Positions 36,508 to 44,720 of a stretch of DNA of 64,000 bases are shown here, in pieces; position 1 is the stretch's first letter, and every line of letters starts with the position of its first letter. Position numbers and translations under genes: made by a program. Origin of the DNA: Corynebacterium glyciniphilum AJ 3170. Its GTDB lineage: Bacteria; Actinomycetota; Actinomycetes; Mycobacteriales; Mycobacteriaceae. The stretch lies in NCBI RefSeq assembly GCF_000626675.1, contig NZ_CP006842.1, forward strand, positions 2,480,001 through 2,544,000. Direction: 5' to 3'. Below the pieces are notes generated by a model. That model was not told where the DNA came from. It saw only the letters and a list, made by a program, of their open reading frames with translations, and made no database searches.

Positions 36508-37988
36508 TGGTTCTGCTTCACTTTCTGTACGAACGTGTCGCCGGCGTCGATCTCGTCAAGGGTCATGAACGCAGTCTCCCGGGCGGTGGCGATGGCGATC
36601 GACACCAGCACGGCGACCACGGAAGAGAAGACCGCGACACCGAGGTAGTTGTCCCCTTCACTCCCCGCCACGAGTGAGGCGAGAATCGGCGCGAAACCGC
36701 CGGACAGGGCGAACCCGATCTGCGTTCCCAGGGCGATGCCGGTGACCCGCACGGACGTCGGGAACATCTCCGCGTAGAGTGCCGGCCATGTCGCGTTCGA
36801 CATGGAGTAGAACAACCCGAACATGACGGCACCGAGGACGAAGATCAGCGGCCAGTTCCCGGCGTTGACCGCCATCAGGTATGGGTACATCACCACGGCA
36901 GCGCCCAGGGCACCGGTAATGAACACCTTCTTGCGCCCGAAGCGGTCGGCGGCTGACCCCGCCAGTGGGATCGAGACCAGGGCACAGATATTGCCTGTCA
37001 CCGTCACCCACAGCATGGTGGACCGGTCCAGCCCGACGATCGAGGTCGCGAAGGACAGGGACCAGACGGTGAAGACGATGTTGACGGTGTTGATCATGGC
37101 GGCGAAGGCCACCCGGATCACCGCGGCGCGATGGTACTTCAGCACCAGCTGCAGCGGGTTGTGGCGGGCCGCTGCTGCACGTGCGGCGACACGCTCCATC
37201 GTCTTCGGGTCAAGGCTCTCGTTTTCGGCCTCTTTCTCGGTCTCCTTGGCATCCTCGACCTCCGCAGCGGTCTCCTGGAACGCCGGTGGCTCCTCAAGGC
37301 GGCGGCGGATCACCCAGGCGATCAACACGACAAAGGCGGAGAGCCAGAACGGGACACGCCAACCCCAACTCATCAGCGCTTCCTCGGGAAGGAACGCAGT
37401 GAAGGGGATGAACACAGCGGTCGCCAGCAGGGTACCGAACTGCGTACCGTGCAGAGTCCAGGCGGTGGTCCACGACCGGTGCTGCTCATCGGCGTGTTCC
37501 AGCGACACTGCAATGGCACTGCCCTGCTCACCGGAGGCTGAGATGCCCTGCACGATACGACACAGGGCGAGGAGCAACGGGGCCAGCAGTCCGACCTGAC
37601 CGTAGGTCGGCAGACACCCCACGACGAACGTCGATGCGCCGATCATGAACAGGGACAGCATCAGGACGAACTTGCGGCCGAACCGGTCGGCCAGCGGGCC
37701 CATGATCAGTGCACCGAGTGGACGCACGACGTAAGCGATACCGACCGTCGCCATGGAGGCGAGCACGGCCACTCCCGGGGACGTGTCCTCGGGGAAGAAC
37801 AGGACGTTGATGACCAACGCCGCCGCCGTGCCGTAGACGGCGAAGTCGTAGTACTCCAGAGCTGACCCGACCCAGCTGGACAAGGCCGCCCGCTTCGGGG
37901 TCTTCTTCGGCGCATCGTCATGGCTGGTCTCCGGCAGGACTGTCGTGCGTGGCGTCGTGCCTTCAGGGATGGATGGTGACGTACTCAC
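36504..37988 (-). CDS. qsuA: Quinate/shikimate MFS transporter
   Basis: MHS-family permease of about 494 residues. GSALEYYDFAVYGTAAALVI, GPLADRFGRKFVLM and CRIVQGISASGEQGSA are its signatures, and a charged KETEKEAENE loop lies between the two six-helix halves. GTG at 37988 was chosen because GAGGAG sits 2-7 nt before it; the open frame extends to 38054 without a ribosome site. It follows pcaK by 96 nt and precedes qsuB with a 4-nt overlap, so it may have its own promoter or continue the pca superoperon. Substrates inferred from linkage: quinate and shikimate. Confidence 0.9.
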   Translation of the reverse strand: MSTSPSIPEGTTPRTTVLPETSHDDAPKKTPKRAALSSWVGSALEYYDFAVYGTAAALVINVLFFPEDTSPGVAVLASMATVGIAYVVRPLGALIMGPLADRFGRKFVLMLSLFMIGASTFVVGCLPTYGQVGLLAPLLLALCRIVQGISASGEQGSAIAVSLEHADEQHRSWTTAWTLHGTQFGTLLATAVFIPFTAFLPEEALMSWGWRVPFWLSAFVVLIAWVIRRRLEEPPAFQETAAEVEDAKETEKEAENESLDPKTMERVAARAAAARHNPLQLVLKYHRAAVIRVAFAAMINTVNIVFTVWSLSFATSIVGLDRSTMLWVTVTGNICALVSIPLAGSAADRFGRKKVFITGALGAAVVMYPYLMAVNAGNWPLIFVLGAVMFGLFYSMSNATWPALYAEMFPTSVRVTGIALGTQIGFALSGGFAPILASLVAGSEGDNYLGVAVFSSVVAVLVSIAIATARETAFMTLDEIDAGDTFVQKVKQNQ

Positions 37989-38021
37989 GGGAATCTCCTC
38001 GTGCTCGGTCCCAGGGCAGTC

Positions 38022-38036
38022 GTTCTGTCGGGGGAC
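38022..38036. promoter_or_regulatory. GTTC-N7-GGAC element upstream of qsuA
   Basis: GTTC-tgtcggg-GGAC has the same imperfect form as the element at 20398-20412 before pcaI. It lies 33 bp upstream of the qsuA GTG. It is short and imperfect, so it could be chance. Confidence 0.35.
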
Positions 38037-38084
38037 GGTGGTGCGCCCGGTCACGGTTGTGGCGACGGACGGTCAAACAAGTGA

Positions 38085-39422
38085 TCAGGAATGTGCTTTC
38101 TCTCCTTCCACCGCTGCGATCGTGGACGGACGAAGCGTCCGGGAGAAGGAGAAGATCGCGAAGCCCAGCACCCCGACGACCGCGAAGGCGAAGAAGCCCC
38201 ACGGGTAGGCGATTCCGGCGGTGACCATGATGCCACCGAGCAGGGGCCCCGAGATCGCGCCGAGACGTCCGATCCCCGCGGAGAAGCCCATGGCTGTGGC
38301 CCGCGCGGACGACGGGTGGTTCTCACCCACGAAGGCGTAGATCAGCACCTGGGAGCTGAAGACGAAGACACCGGTGAGGAAGACGATGACGTAGAGCCCC
38401 ACCAAGGGGAGTCGGATCGCCAGCAGCGCAAGGAACACAGCCGAGGCGAGGAACCAGATCAGTGCGGTCTTACGCGGCGACTGGATGTCTGCCACCCGGC
38501 CCGCGATGAACAAGCCGACCACAGCGCCTACGTTGAGGACCATGAGGAAGGCCAGGGAGTTACCCAGATCGTAGTCCGCCTCCCGCATGATCTGCGGTAG
38601 CCAGGTGTTCAGCCCGTAGACCAGCAGCAGGCCCATGAATGACGTGCCCCAGATGGCGATGGTGTTGATCCGGAAGGTGGGCTGCAGCAAGGCGCGGATC
38701 CCCTCGGTGTTCTCGCCCTCCTTCTGTTCCTGCAGCGTGTCCATCTCGGTGTCGACCTGCAGGCCGTACATCCGCTCGATCTCCTCGGCCTCCTCTATGC
38801 GTCCCTTGATCCTCAGGTAGGCCGGTGACTCCGGCAGCATGAAGAACAGGGCTGGGGCGAGAATCAGTCCCGGAATCGCACCCGCGATGAACATCGCATG
38901 CCAGCCCGCGGCGTCGATGAGGAACATGCCCAGCAGGGCGGTGAGCACCGCACCGACGTGGTAGCCGGTCATCAGGGTGGTGGACGCCGAGCCGGCCTTC
39001 CGTCCGGAGCGGAATTCGGTGACCAGGGAGATCGCCGTCGGCAGAGCACCGCCGAGGCCCGCCCCGGCAAGGAACCGCCAGAGCGAGAACCAGGCGACGT
39101 TCGTGGTGAACGCCAGGAAGAGGGTGAACACCGAGAACAGGAACACCGCGGTGATCAACACGCGTCGGCGTCCCAGCTTGTCGGTGAGGAATCCGATGAC
39201 CAGGGCGCCGATGGTCATGCCGACCAGGCCGATTGTCGTGATCTGGGTGGCCTGCGCACCGGTGAGGTCCCAGGCCGGGTCATCCAGCATCGAAGGGATC
39301 GTCGTGCCGAGGACAACCAGGTCGAATCCGTCGAGCAGGACGGCGATCCAGCACAGGACGGTGACGTACGCGGTGGACCGGGTGGCCGTGGCGGCTGCCG
39401 GTCGGGCGGAGGTAGTGGACAT
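38085..39422 (-). CDS. pcaK: Aromatic acid:H+ symporter (4-hydroxybenzoate/protocatechuate)
   Basis: MFS permease of the AAHS family, 445 residues. The family motif LLDGFDLVVLGTTIPSM in helix 1 contains the Asp needed for aromatic acid transport, followed by FLTDKLGRRRVLI. YGLNTWLPQIMREADYDLGN lies in the second half, with a charged loop (EIERMYG ... EQKEGENTEG) between the halves. It lies 3 nt after pobA in the pcaHGBC-pobA-pcaK operon, which argues for 4-hydroxybenzoate and protocatechuate as substrates; benzoate-type BenK is the alternative. Confidence 0.88.
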   Translation of the reverse strand: MSTTSARPAAATATRSTAYVTVLCWIAVLLDGFDLVVLGTTIPSMLDDPAWDLTGAQATQITTIGLVGMTIGALVIGFLTDKLGRRRVLITAVFLFSVFTLFLAFTTNVAWFSLWRFLAGAGLGGALPTAISLVTEFRSGRKAGSASTTLMTGYHVGAVLTALLGMFLIDAAGWHAMFIAGAIPGLILAPALFFMLPESPAYLRIKGRIEEAEEIERMYGLQVDTEMDTLQEQKEGENTEGIRALLQPTFRINTIAIWGTSFMGLLLVYGLNTWLPQIMREADYDLGNSLAFLMVLNVGAVVGLFIAGRVADIQSPRKTALIWFLASAVFLALLAIRLPLVGLYVIVFLTGVFVFSSQVLIYAFVGENHPSSARATAMGFSAGIGRLGAISGPLLGGIMVTAGIAYPWGFFAFAVVGVLGFAIFSFSRTLRPSTIAAVEGEKAHS

Positions 39423-39425
39423 GAC

Positions 39426-40610
39426 TCAGACCTCGAATTCCGGGAGATCGCGGCCGACGTACTGTTCGGCCAGGTAACGGCGTCCCGCCTCAGAGGACAG
39501 GACGGAGGACAATTCCGCGAGACGACGACGTGACTCGAAGGTCGTCGCATCGGGAGCCTGGTGCAGCATGGACGACATCCACCAGGAGAAATGCTGTGCC
39601 CGCCAGACACGCGGCAGGACGATGTCGGAGTAGTCGCTGAGCAGTTCGGGGCGTCCCCGCAATGCCCGGACGAGTGCCGGGGCGAGCACGGCGACGTCGG
39701 CTATCGCGAGGTTCATGCCCTTCGCTCCCGTCGGCGGGACCGTGTGGGCGGCGTCGCCGGCGAGGAAGAGCCTGCCCCGCTGCATGGGTTCGGTCACCGC
39801 CGAACGGAACCGCAGCACCGCCTTGTCGAAGATCTCTCCTTCCGAGATGCGCAGGTCCGGTGAATCGGCGCGGGTGTGCAGTGCCTCCCAGATCCGGTCG
39901 TCTGACCAGTCATCCACGGTGTCGGACGGTTCGCACTGCAGGTAGTAGCGCTGCACGGAGTCCGACCGGGTGGAGATCAGCGCGAAGCCCTCGGGGTGGG
40001 TGGCGTAGATCAGTTCTTTCTGGGTTTTCGGCGCATTGACCAGCACACCGAACCACGCGTACGGGTACTCGTGACGGTGACGTCCCGCACCCGTCGGATC
40101 GACCGTACTGCGGTGGGGCGAGCGAGATCCGTCCGCGGCGACGACGTAATCGGCCCGGAGGCGGCAGGAACGGCCGGCAGCATCGGTGTAGTCGATGACC
40201 GGAGCATCCTCCGTACCGCCCACGGCGTCGACGGTGGTCTCGAACAGGAGGGCGCCGCCGTCGGCCTGGCGCCGGGCGATCAGGTCGATGAGGTACTCGT
40301 GCTGCGGGTACACCGCCACGGTGTGCCCGGTGAGCTCGGTCAGCGGGATGCGGGTGCGCTCCCCCTGCACCGAAATCTCGATACCCTCGTCGATGTCGGC
40401 CTCGCGCTCCATGCGTTCGCCCACGCCTGTCCGGCGCATCAGGTCCAGTGTGCCCTGTTCCAGAATGCCGGCGCGCACGGTGGTCTCAACCTCGTGCCGT
40501 GACCGCGACTCCAGGACGACCGACTCCACACCATGCTGGTGCAGCAGGTGCGACAGGGTGAGTCCCGCCGGTCCCGCGCCGATGATGGCCACCGGGGTCT
40601 GCTCGGTCAT
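39426..40610 (-). CDS. pobA: 4-Hydroxybenzoate 3-monooxygenase
   Basis: Flavoprotein of 394 residues, hydroxylating 4-hydroxybenzoate to protocatechuate with NAD(P)H and oxygen. The FAD motif is AIIGAGPAGLTLSHLL, then the RAGILEQGTLDLMRRTGVGERM segment of PobA, DYVVAADGSRSPHR and GDAAHTVPPTGAKGMNLAI. The length is that of the family. The ATG overlaps the pcaC stop by 4 nt. In C. glutamicum pobA is elsewhere, so its place inside the pca operon is a local arrangement. Confidence 0.96.
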   Translation of the reverse strand: MTEQTPVAIIGAGPAGLTLSHLLHQHGVESVVLESRSRHEVETTVRAGILEQGTLDLMRRTGVGERMEREADIDEGIEISVQGERTRIPLTELTGHTVAVYPQHEYLIDLIARRQADGGALLFETTVDAVGGTEDAPVIDYTDAAGRSCRLRADYVVAADGSRSPHRSTVDPTGAGRHRHEYPYAWFGVLVNAPKTQKELIYATHPEGFALISTRSDSVQRYYLQCEPSDTVDDWSDDRIWEALHTRADSPDLRISEGEIFDKAVLRFRSAVTEPMQRGRLFLAGDAAHTVPPTGAKGMNLAIADVAVLAPALVRALRGRPELLSDYSDIVLPRVWRAQHFSWWMSSMLHQAPDATTFESRRRLAELSSVLSSEAGRRYLAEQYVGRDLPEFEV

Positions 40611-41008
40611 GACAGGTCCTGGACTGCGGCATTCAACAGCGAGAAGCCGTGATTTGAGTTCGGGACGCCGGCATAGACGGCGGTGTGCAGCAGCACCTCA
40701 CCGATAGTGTCTGCGTCGACACCGGCACGCAGGGCGGCGCGGATGTGCATGTCGAGTTCGCCGTCATTGCCCACCCCGGTGAGGACCGCGATGGTCAGCA
40801 GGCGGCGCTGGGTGTGGTCAAGGCCGGGACGTTCCCAGACATCCCCCCAGGCGGTGCGGGTGATGAAGTCCTGGAACTTCTCGGTGACCGGAGTCTTCTT
40901 CGCTATGGACCGATCGACGTGCTCGTCACCGAGGACGGCACGCCGGTTGCGCATGCCACGCTCGTGCGCGGCATCGCGACCGGCGGAATAGGCGTCAGGG
41001 TCACTCAT
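40607..41008 (-). CDS. pcaC: 4-Carboxymuconolactone decarboxylase
   Basis: This small protein of 133 residues decarboxylates 4-carboxymuconolactone to 3-oxoadipate enol-lactone. WGDVWERPGLDHTQRRLLTI, ELDMHIRAALRAGVDADTIG and VLLHTAVYAGVPNSNHGFSL are the PcaC motifs, with the His residues that build the active site. The start overlaps the pcaB stop by 8 nt and the stop overlaps pobA by 4 nt, so the reading is strongly coupled. Confidence 0.96.
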   Translation of the reverse strand: MSDPDAYSAGRDAAHERGMRNRRAVLGDEHVDRSIAKKTPVTEKFQDFITRTAWGDVWERPGLDHTQRRLLTIAVLTGVGNDGELDMHIRAALRAGVDADTIGEVLLHTAVYAGVPNSNHGFSLLNAAVQDLS

Positions 41009-42326
41009 GAGGGGTTCCTTTCAGGTCGTTCAGCACGGCGTCGACGATGTCGGCCGCGTGCCCGGTGTGGTCGGCGGGGTCGGTACTGAAGCCATGGTCG
41101 CGGTGCGCCTGCTCCATCAGTTCGCCGAGGGTGCCGTCAGCGACCGCACGGTCGATATCCCCACGGGGGACATAACGTCCCAACGCCTCCGCGAGGACCG
41201 CACCGTCGGTGAGTGCCAGGTTGCGACGCATCGCGTCGGTATCGACGGTGATGCCGTCGATACTGGCGCGGGTACGGTTCACCGCCCCGGCCGTGGCGGC
41301 CGCGAGATCACGGACCGTCTGCCATTCGGCGTGCCAGGCACCGGTCGCCCGCTGCATCCGCTGGTCCATGCAGTCCAGCACGGTGGCGGCAAGCGCAGGG
41401 GTCCGTCGGGCGTAGCCGTCGGCGGCGATGGCCGCCGCCGGATTCGCCTTGTGCGGCATCGCCGAAGAGCCGCCCGGCGTCGATTCCCGCAGCTCCCCCA
41501 CCTCGGTGGCGGAGAACACGATCACGTCGCCGGCGATCTTGCGGACCGAGCCTGCCAGAGCAGCCAGGGCCGTCGCGACCTGGACCAGCGGGAGCCGGTC
41601 GGTGTGCCACACCACCGGGGAGTCCGCCAGCCCCAGGCGTCGGGCCAGGGCGGCATGCACCGACAGACCCGACGGCGCGGTGGCCGCCAGATTCCCTGCG
41701 GCGCCGCCGTACTGCACCGGCAGGTCGGCGAGGACATCGCGAAGACGGGTGGACGCCGCGGCGACCTGTCGCACCCATCCCGCGGCGATGACGCCGAACG
41801 TCGTCGGCACCGCCTGCTGCCCCAGTGTGCGGCCGATGACCGGTGTCGCCCGGTACGTCCGGGCCAGACCAGCAAGGTCCGTGATCAGGTCACCCGTCGT
41901 GGCGAGAATCGCGTCGCCGGCGTCGCGCAGACACAGCACCAGGGCGGTATCAATGATGTCCTGGCTCGTGGCGCCCCGGTGCACGGCGGACACGCCGAGA
42001 CCTGAGTCCGTCGCCGCCGCTTTGAGCCGCCGGGCCAGCGGGATAGCGGGGTTGCCGCCGGCGACGGACGCCTCAGCGAGCGCCACCAGGTCCGCGCTGT
42101 CGAAGGTAATCTCCGCAATCAGCTGGGCGGTCGCTGAGGCCGTGGTGGTGTCCACGAGGCCCGCGTCGCCCACCGCCAATGCCAGGTTCTCCTCCACATC
42201 GACCATGCGTGCGATGAAGGCGGCGTCCGACAGGCCGGTGGCCGCCGTCGTGCCACCGGAGGCGATATCACCGTAGAGGGTGCGCGCCAGTCCCCCGTCC
42301 GGGGGCCTTTCCGAATTGTTCACCAC
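41001..42326 (-). CDS. pcaB: 3-Carboxy-cis,cis-muconate cycloisomerase
   Basis: Fumarase/aspartase-superfamily enzyme of about 441 residues, converting 3-carboxymuconate to 4-carboxymuconolactone. The signature loop is GGSSAMPHKANPAAAI, with HRGATSQDIIDTA and GRTLGQQAVPTTFG upstream. The frame is open to 42368 inside pcaG. GTG at 42326, one base after the pcaG stop, is preferred because the sequence before it lies within pcaG; the next GTG (42323) or the ATG at 42368 are alternatives. Confidence 0.92.
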   Translation of the reverse strand: MVNNSERPPDGGLARTLYGDIASGGTTAATGLSDAAFIARMVDVEENLALAVGDAGLVDTTTASATAQLIAEITFDSADLVALAEASVAGGNPAIPLARRLKAAATDSGLGVSAVHRGATSQDIIDTALVLCLRDAGDAILATTGDLITDLAGLARTYRATPVIGRTLGQQAVPTTFGVIAAGWVRQVAAASTRLRDVLADLPVQYGGAAGNLAATAPSGLSVHAALARRLGLADSPVVWHTDRLPLVQVATALAALAGSVRKIAGDVIVFSATEVGELRESTPGGSSAMPHKANPAAAIAADGYARRTPALAATVLDCMDQRMQRATGAWHAEWQTVRDLAAATAGAVNRTRASIDGITVDTDAMRRNLALTDGAVLAEALGRYVPRGDIDRAVADGTLGELMEQAHRDHGFSTDPADHTGHAADIVDAVLNDLKGTPHE

Positions 42327-42327
42327 G

Positions 42328-43005
42328 TCAGCCCCGGAAGAAGGGAGTCTCGGCGGACGCGTCATCATGCTGCAGGACGATGTCCATGCGGTAGGAGTTC
42401 TCTCCGTCCTCGGTCAGCACGAGACGGCCACGGCGATCCTCGGGCACCACCGCGAGCACCGGATCATCACCCAGCTCGTCGCCCGGGAAGTAGGCACGGG
42501 TGTAGAGCCGTTCGAGGATGCCGCGAGCGAAGACCCCGACCTTTAGATGCGGTGCCTCCACATCGACGTCCGCCTCCCCGGTAGACGCCGGTGTGGCGCC
42601 GGGACGCCGGGTACGGAAGGTGACCTCCCCGCTATCGTCGACCATGCCGCGCCCGATACCGGCGCCGAGCAGGGGATTCCACCCTTTCAACGAGCCCTCG
42701 TCAGACCGCTCGTCGAGAGGTGAGGGGTAGATACCGTTGCCGTCGGCCTGCCAGAGCTCGATCATGGCGTCCTTGACACGGTGTCCTGCACCATCGGTGA
42801 CCGAGAACGTCACCTCGATGACATCGCCGGCAGCGAAGGACATGGAGTCCTCGTCGATGAGATTCTCCGCACCGGGGGTCGTCAGGCCGATATGAACGTA
42901 CGGGCCGACGGTCTGGGACGGCATGATGCCCTGCGGCGCTTCATCCTGGTCCTTGATATCGGACACCGGGTAGCGGAACGGGCCTTTGGGGTCACTGTCG
43001 ATCAT
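42328..43005 (-). CDS. pcaG: Protocatechuate 3,4-dioxygenase alpha subunit
   Basis: Subunit of 225 residues of the intradiol ring-cleavage enzyme. PSQTVGPYVHIGL is the conserved alpha-subunit opening, followed by the WQADGNGIYPSP strand and ERLYTRAYFPGDE. The subunit lacks the full iron-ligand set, as expected for PcaG; iron is held by PcaH. ATG at 43005 follows AGGAGAAGA, 34 nt after pcaH. Confidence 0.95.
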   Translation of the reverse strand: MIDSDPKGPFRYPVSDIKDQDEAPQGIMPSQTVGPYVHIGLTTPGAENLIDEDSMSFAAGDVIEVTFSVTDGAGHRVKDAMIELWQADGNGIYPSPLDERSDEGSLKGWNPLLGAGIGRGMVDDSGEVTFRTRRPGATPASTGEADVDVEAPHLKVGVFARGILERLYTRAYFPGDELGDDPVLAVVPEDRRGRLVLTEDGENSYRMDIVLQHDDASAETPFFRG

Positions 43006-43039
43006 CTGTCTTCTCCTGTCAGGGATTGTGGGCTGGTTG

Positions 43040-43732
43040 TCACTCGAAGTGGGTGGCGTCGCGTCCGCGCAGCACGATGTCGAACTTGTAGCCCAGGGCG
43101 AAGTTCTCCCGGGTCTCGTCGTAGTCGAAGACAGAGATCATGCGCTCGCGGGATCCCTCGGGCACCGAGTTGTAGATCGGATCCTGGAAGAACATCGGAT
43201 CCCCGGGGAAGTACATCTGGGTGACCAGGCGCTCGGCGAACTGGCGTCCGAAGAGGGAGAAGTGGATGTGAGCGGGACGCCAGGCGTTGGTGTGGTTGCC
43301 CCACGGGTAGGCACCCGGCATGACGGTGTAGAAGCTGTAGACGCCGTTCTTGTCGGTCAACGTACGGGCCACACCGTTGAAGTGCGGGTCCAGGGGTGCC
43401 GGCCAGGAGTCGTTCTTGTGGCGGTAACGTCCGGCCGAGTTGGCCTGCCACGCTTCGATGAGGGTGTCGGGAACCGGCTTTCCGTCGGCGCCGAGGACCC
43501 GACCGTGGACGAAGATGCGCTGGCCGATGGCTTCGCCGCCGTTGGCCTTGGTCATGTCATTGTCCTCGTCACCGATCGCGCCTTCGCCGAAGACGGGGCC
43601 GCTGGTTTCTCCGAGACGCTCGGGTACCATCAGCAGATCGTTGTTCGGGTTACGGAGCACTGTCGTCCTGTACTCCGGGAAGTGCAACGGAGCGAAGCTT
43701 CCGTCGACGGTGACGTTACTGATGGGAACCAT
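43040..43732 (-). CDS. pcaH: Protocatechuate 3,4-dioxygenase beta subunit
   Basis: The 230-residue catalytic beta subunit, opening protocatechuate to 3-carboxy-cis,cis-muconate with oxygen at a non-haem Fe(III). Expected Tyr/His ligands fit SAGRYRHKND, GAYPWGNHTNAWRPAHIHFS and FAERLVTQMYFPGD. ATG at 43732 follows AAGGGG; the longer frame upstream covers the promoter and has no homology. It is the first gene of pcaHGBC-pobA-pcaK. In C. glutamicum this operon is under PcaO and PcaR. Confidence 0.96.
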   Translation of the reverse strand: MVPISNVTVDGSFAPLHFPEYRTTVLRNPNNDLLMVPERLGETSGPVFGEGAIGDEDNDMTKANGGEAIGQRIFVHGRVLGADGKPVPDTLIEAWQANSAGRYRHKNDSWPAPLDPHFNGVARTLTDKNGVYSFYTVMPGAYPWGNHTNAWRPAHIHFSLFGRQFAERLVTQMYFPGDPMFFQDPIYNSVPEGSRERMISVFDYDETRENFALGYKFDIVLRGRDATHFE

Positions 43733-43792
43733 GGGCGTGACCCCTTCTGCGGGATTGCGGGAACGTGATGTGGATCTCACCGTAATAGCCTG

Positions 43793-43805
43793 TGCGCTAT
43801 GCGCA
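43793..43805. promoter_or_regulatory. 13-bp palindrome upstream of pcaH
   Basis: TGCGC-TAT-GCGCA, a perfect 5-bp inverted repeat with a 3-bp centre, 61 bp upstream of the pcaH ATG. It is five bp from the GTTC-N7-GAAC element, so two regulators (PcaO and PcaR) may bind side by side. Confidence 0.5.
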
Positions 43806-43810
43806 AAGCC

Positions 43811-43825
43811 GTTCACACAGCGAAC
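43811..43825. promoter_or_regulatory. GTTC-N7-GAAC element, candidate PcaR operator before pcaH
   Basis: GTTC-acacagc-GAAC has the same outer bases and spacing as 20417-20431 between pcaI and pcaR. It lies 79 bp upstream of the pcaH ATG. Confidence 0.55.
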
Positions 43826-43965
43826 TACTTTTCCCTGCCGACATGTCTCTGCGCTGCAGTTTCTACGCGCCAACCTCCATATCGGGGGCCACCTAGGGGG
43901 GTAACTAAGGGTTATCAAGAACACGTATCAACAGCAGCACTGTCTTTATCCTCCAGATACGACGG

Positions 43966-44007
43966 AGCCGCACGGGGAACGGATGATGTCCGTTCTCTCG
44001 TGCGGCT
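43966..44007 (-). terminator. clpP1P2 operon hairpin
   Basis: Arm AGCCGCACGGGGAACGGA (43966-43983) pairs with TCCGTTCTCTCGTGCGGCT (43989-44007) with one bulge and a 5-nt loop. It begins 26 nt after the clpP2 stop on the minus strand. There is no U-run, but the 18-bp stem is strong. Confidence 0.75.
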
Positions 44008-44033
44008 CAGCGGTAGTCGGGAACCTGCTCCAG

Positions 44034-44714
44034 CTACTGGGACGAGAGCTTGCGGTACTCGAAGACCTGGTCGATGATGCCGTACTCCTTGGCGCCTTCG
44101 GCCGTGAGGAACTTGTCACGGTCGGTGTCTTTTCGAACCTGTTCCTCGGTCTGACCGGTGTGACGAGCCAGCGTCGTCTCCATCAGACGCCGCATACGCT
44201 CGATCTCGTCGGCCTGAATCTGGAGATCCGAGACCTGGCCCTGGGTCCCCTGCGTGGCAGGCTGGTGGATGAGCACGCGGGAATTCGGCAGCGCTGCTCG
44301 CTTGCCCTTCGTGCCGGCCGCCAACAGCACGGCCGCTGCGGAAGCAGCCTGGCCGAGGCAGACGGTGACAATGTCGGGACGAACGTACTGCATCGTGTCG
44401 TAAATGGCCATCAGGGCCGTGAAGGAGCCGCCCGGCGAGTTGATGTACATCGTAATGTCCCGGTCGGGGTCAAGCCCCTCGAGCACCAGCAGCTGGGCCA
44501 TGATGTCATTCGCCGAGGCGTCGTCTACCTGGGTACCCAGGAAGATGATGCGCTCCTCGAAGAGCTTGTTGTACGGGTTGGATTCCTTGGCACCCCAGGA
44601 GGAATGCTCAACGAACGACGGCAGGATGTACCGCGAGGTGGGCATCTGGGCGCCCGAAACCTGGCCGGTGAGTTCGCTGGCGTGGGTGAAACCGTTCATG
44701 TTGTTGCTTTCCAT
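44034..44714 (-). CDS. clpP2: ATP-dependent Clp protease proteolytic subunit ClpP2
   Basis: Serine peptidase of 226 residues. Catalytic Ser about 125 lies in CLGQAASAAAVLLA and His about 150 in NSRVLIHQPA; the Asp fits the C-terminal DTDRDKFL region. The GQAASAAA form is typical of actinobacterial ClpP2, which assembles with ClpP1 into a mixed tetradecamer. An N-terminal extension of about 30 residues precedes the mature core, consistent with processing. It starts 6 nt after clpP1. Confidence 0.96.
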   Translation of the reverse strand: MESNNMNGFTHASELTGQVSGAQMPTSRYILPSFVEHSSWGAKESNPYNKLFEERIIFLGTQVDDASANDIMAQLLVLEGLDPDRDITMYINSPGGSFTALMAIYDTMQYVRPDIVTVCLGQAASAAAVLLAAGTKGKRAALPNSRVLIHQPATQGTQGQVSDLQIQADEIERMRRLMETTLARHTGQTEEQVRKDTDRDKFLTAEGAKEYGIIDQVFEYRKLSSQ

Positions 44715-44720
44715 CTCTAC

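Larger units (their letters stand above)
43733..44033. other. pcaH promoter region and clpP2 terminator
   Basis: About 300 bp without a gene. From left to right it holds the pcaH leader, a TGCGCTATGCGCA palindrome (43793-43805), a GTTC-N7-GAAC element (43811-43825), an AT-richer stretch around 43880-43940 and the large clpP2 hairpin (43966-44007). Confidence 0.7.

Noticed and set aside
43765..43780. GTGA-N8-TCAC upstream of pcaH as a GlxR site
   Set aside because: GlxR boxes are TGTGA-N6-TCACA; the spacer is two bases too long.
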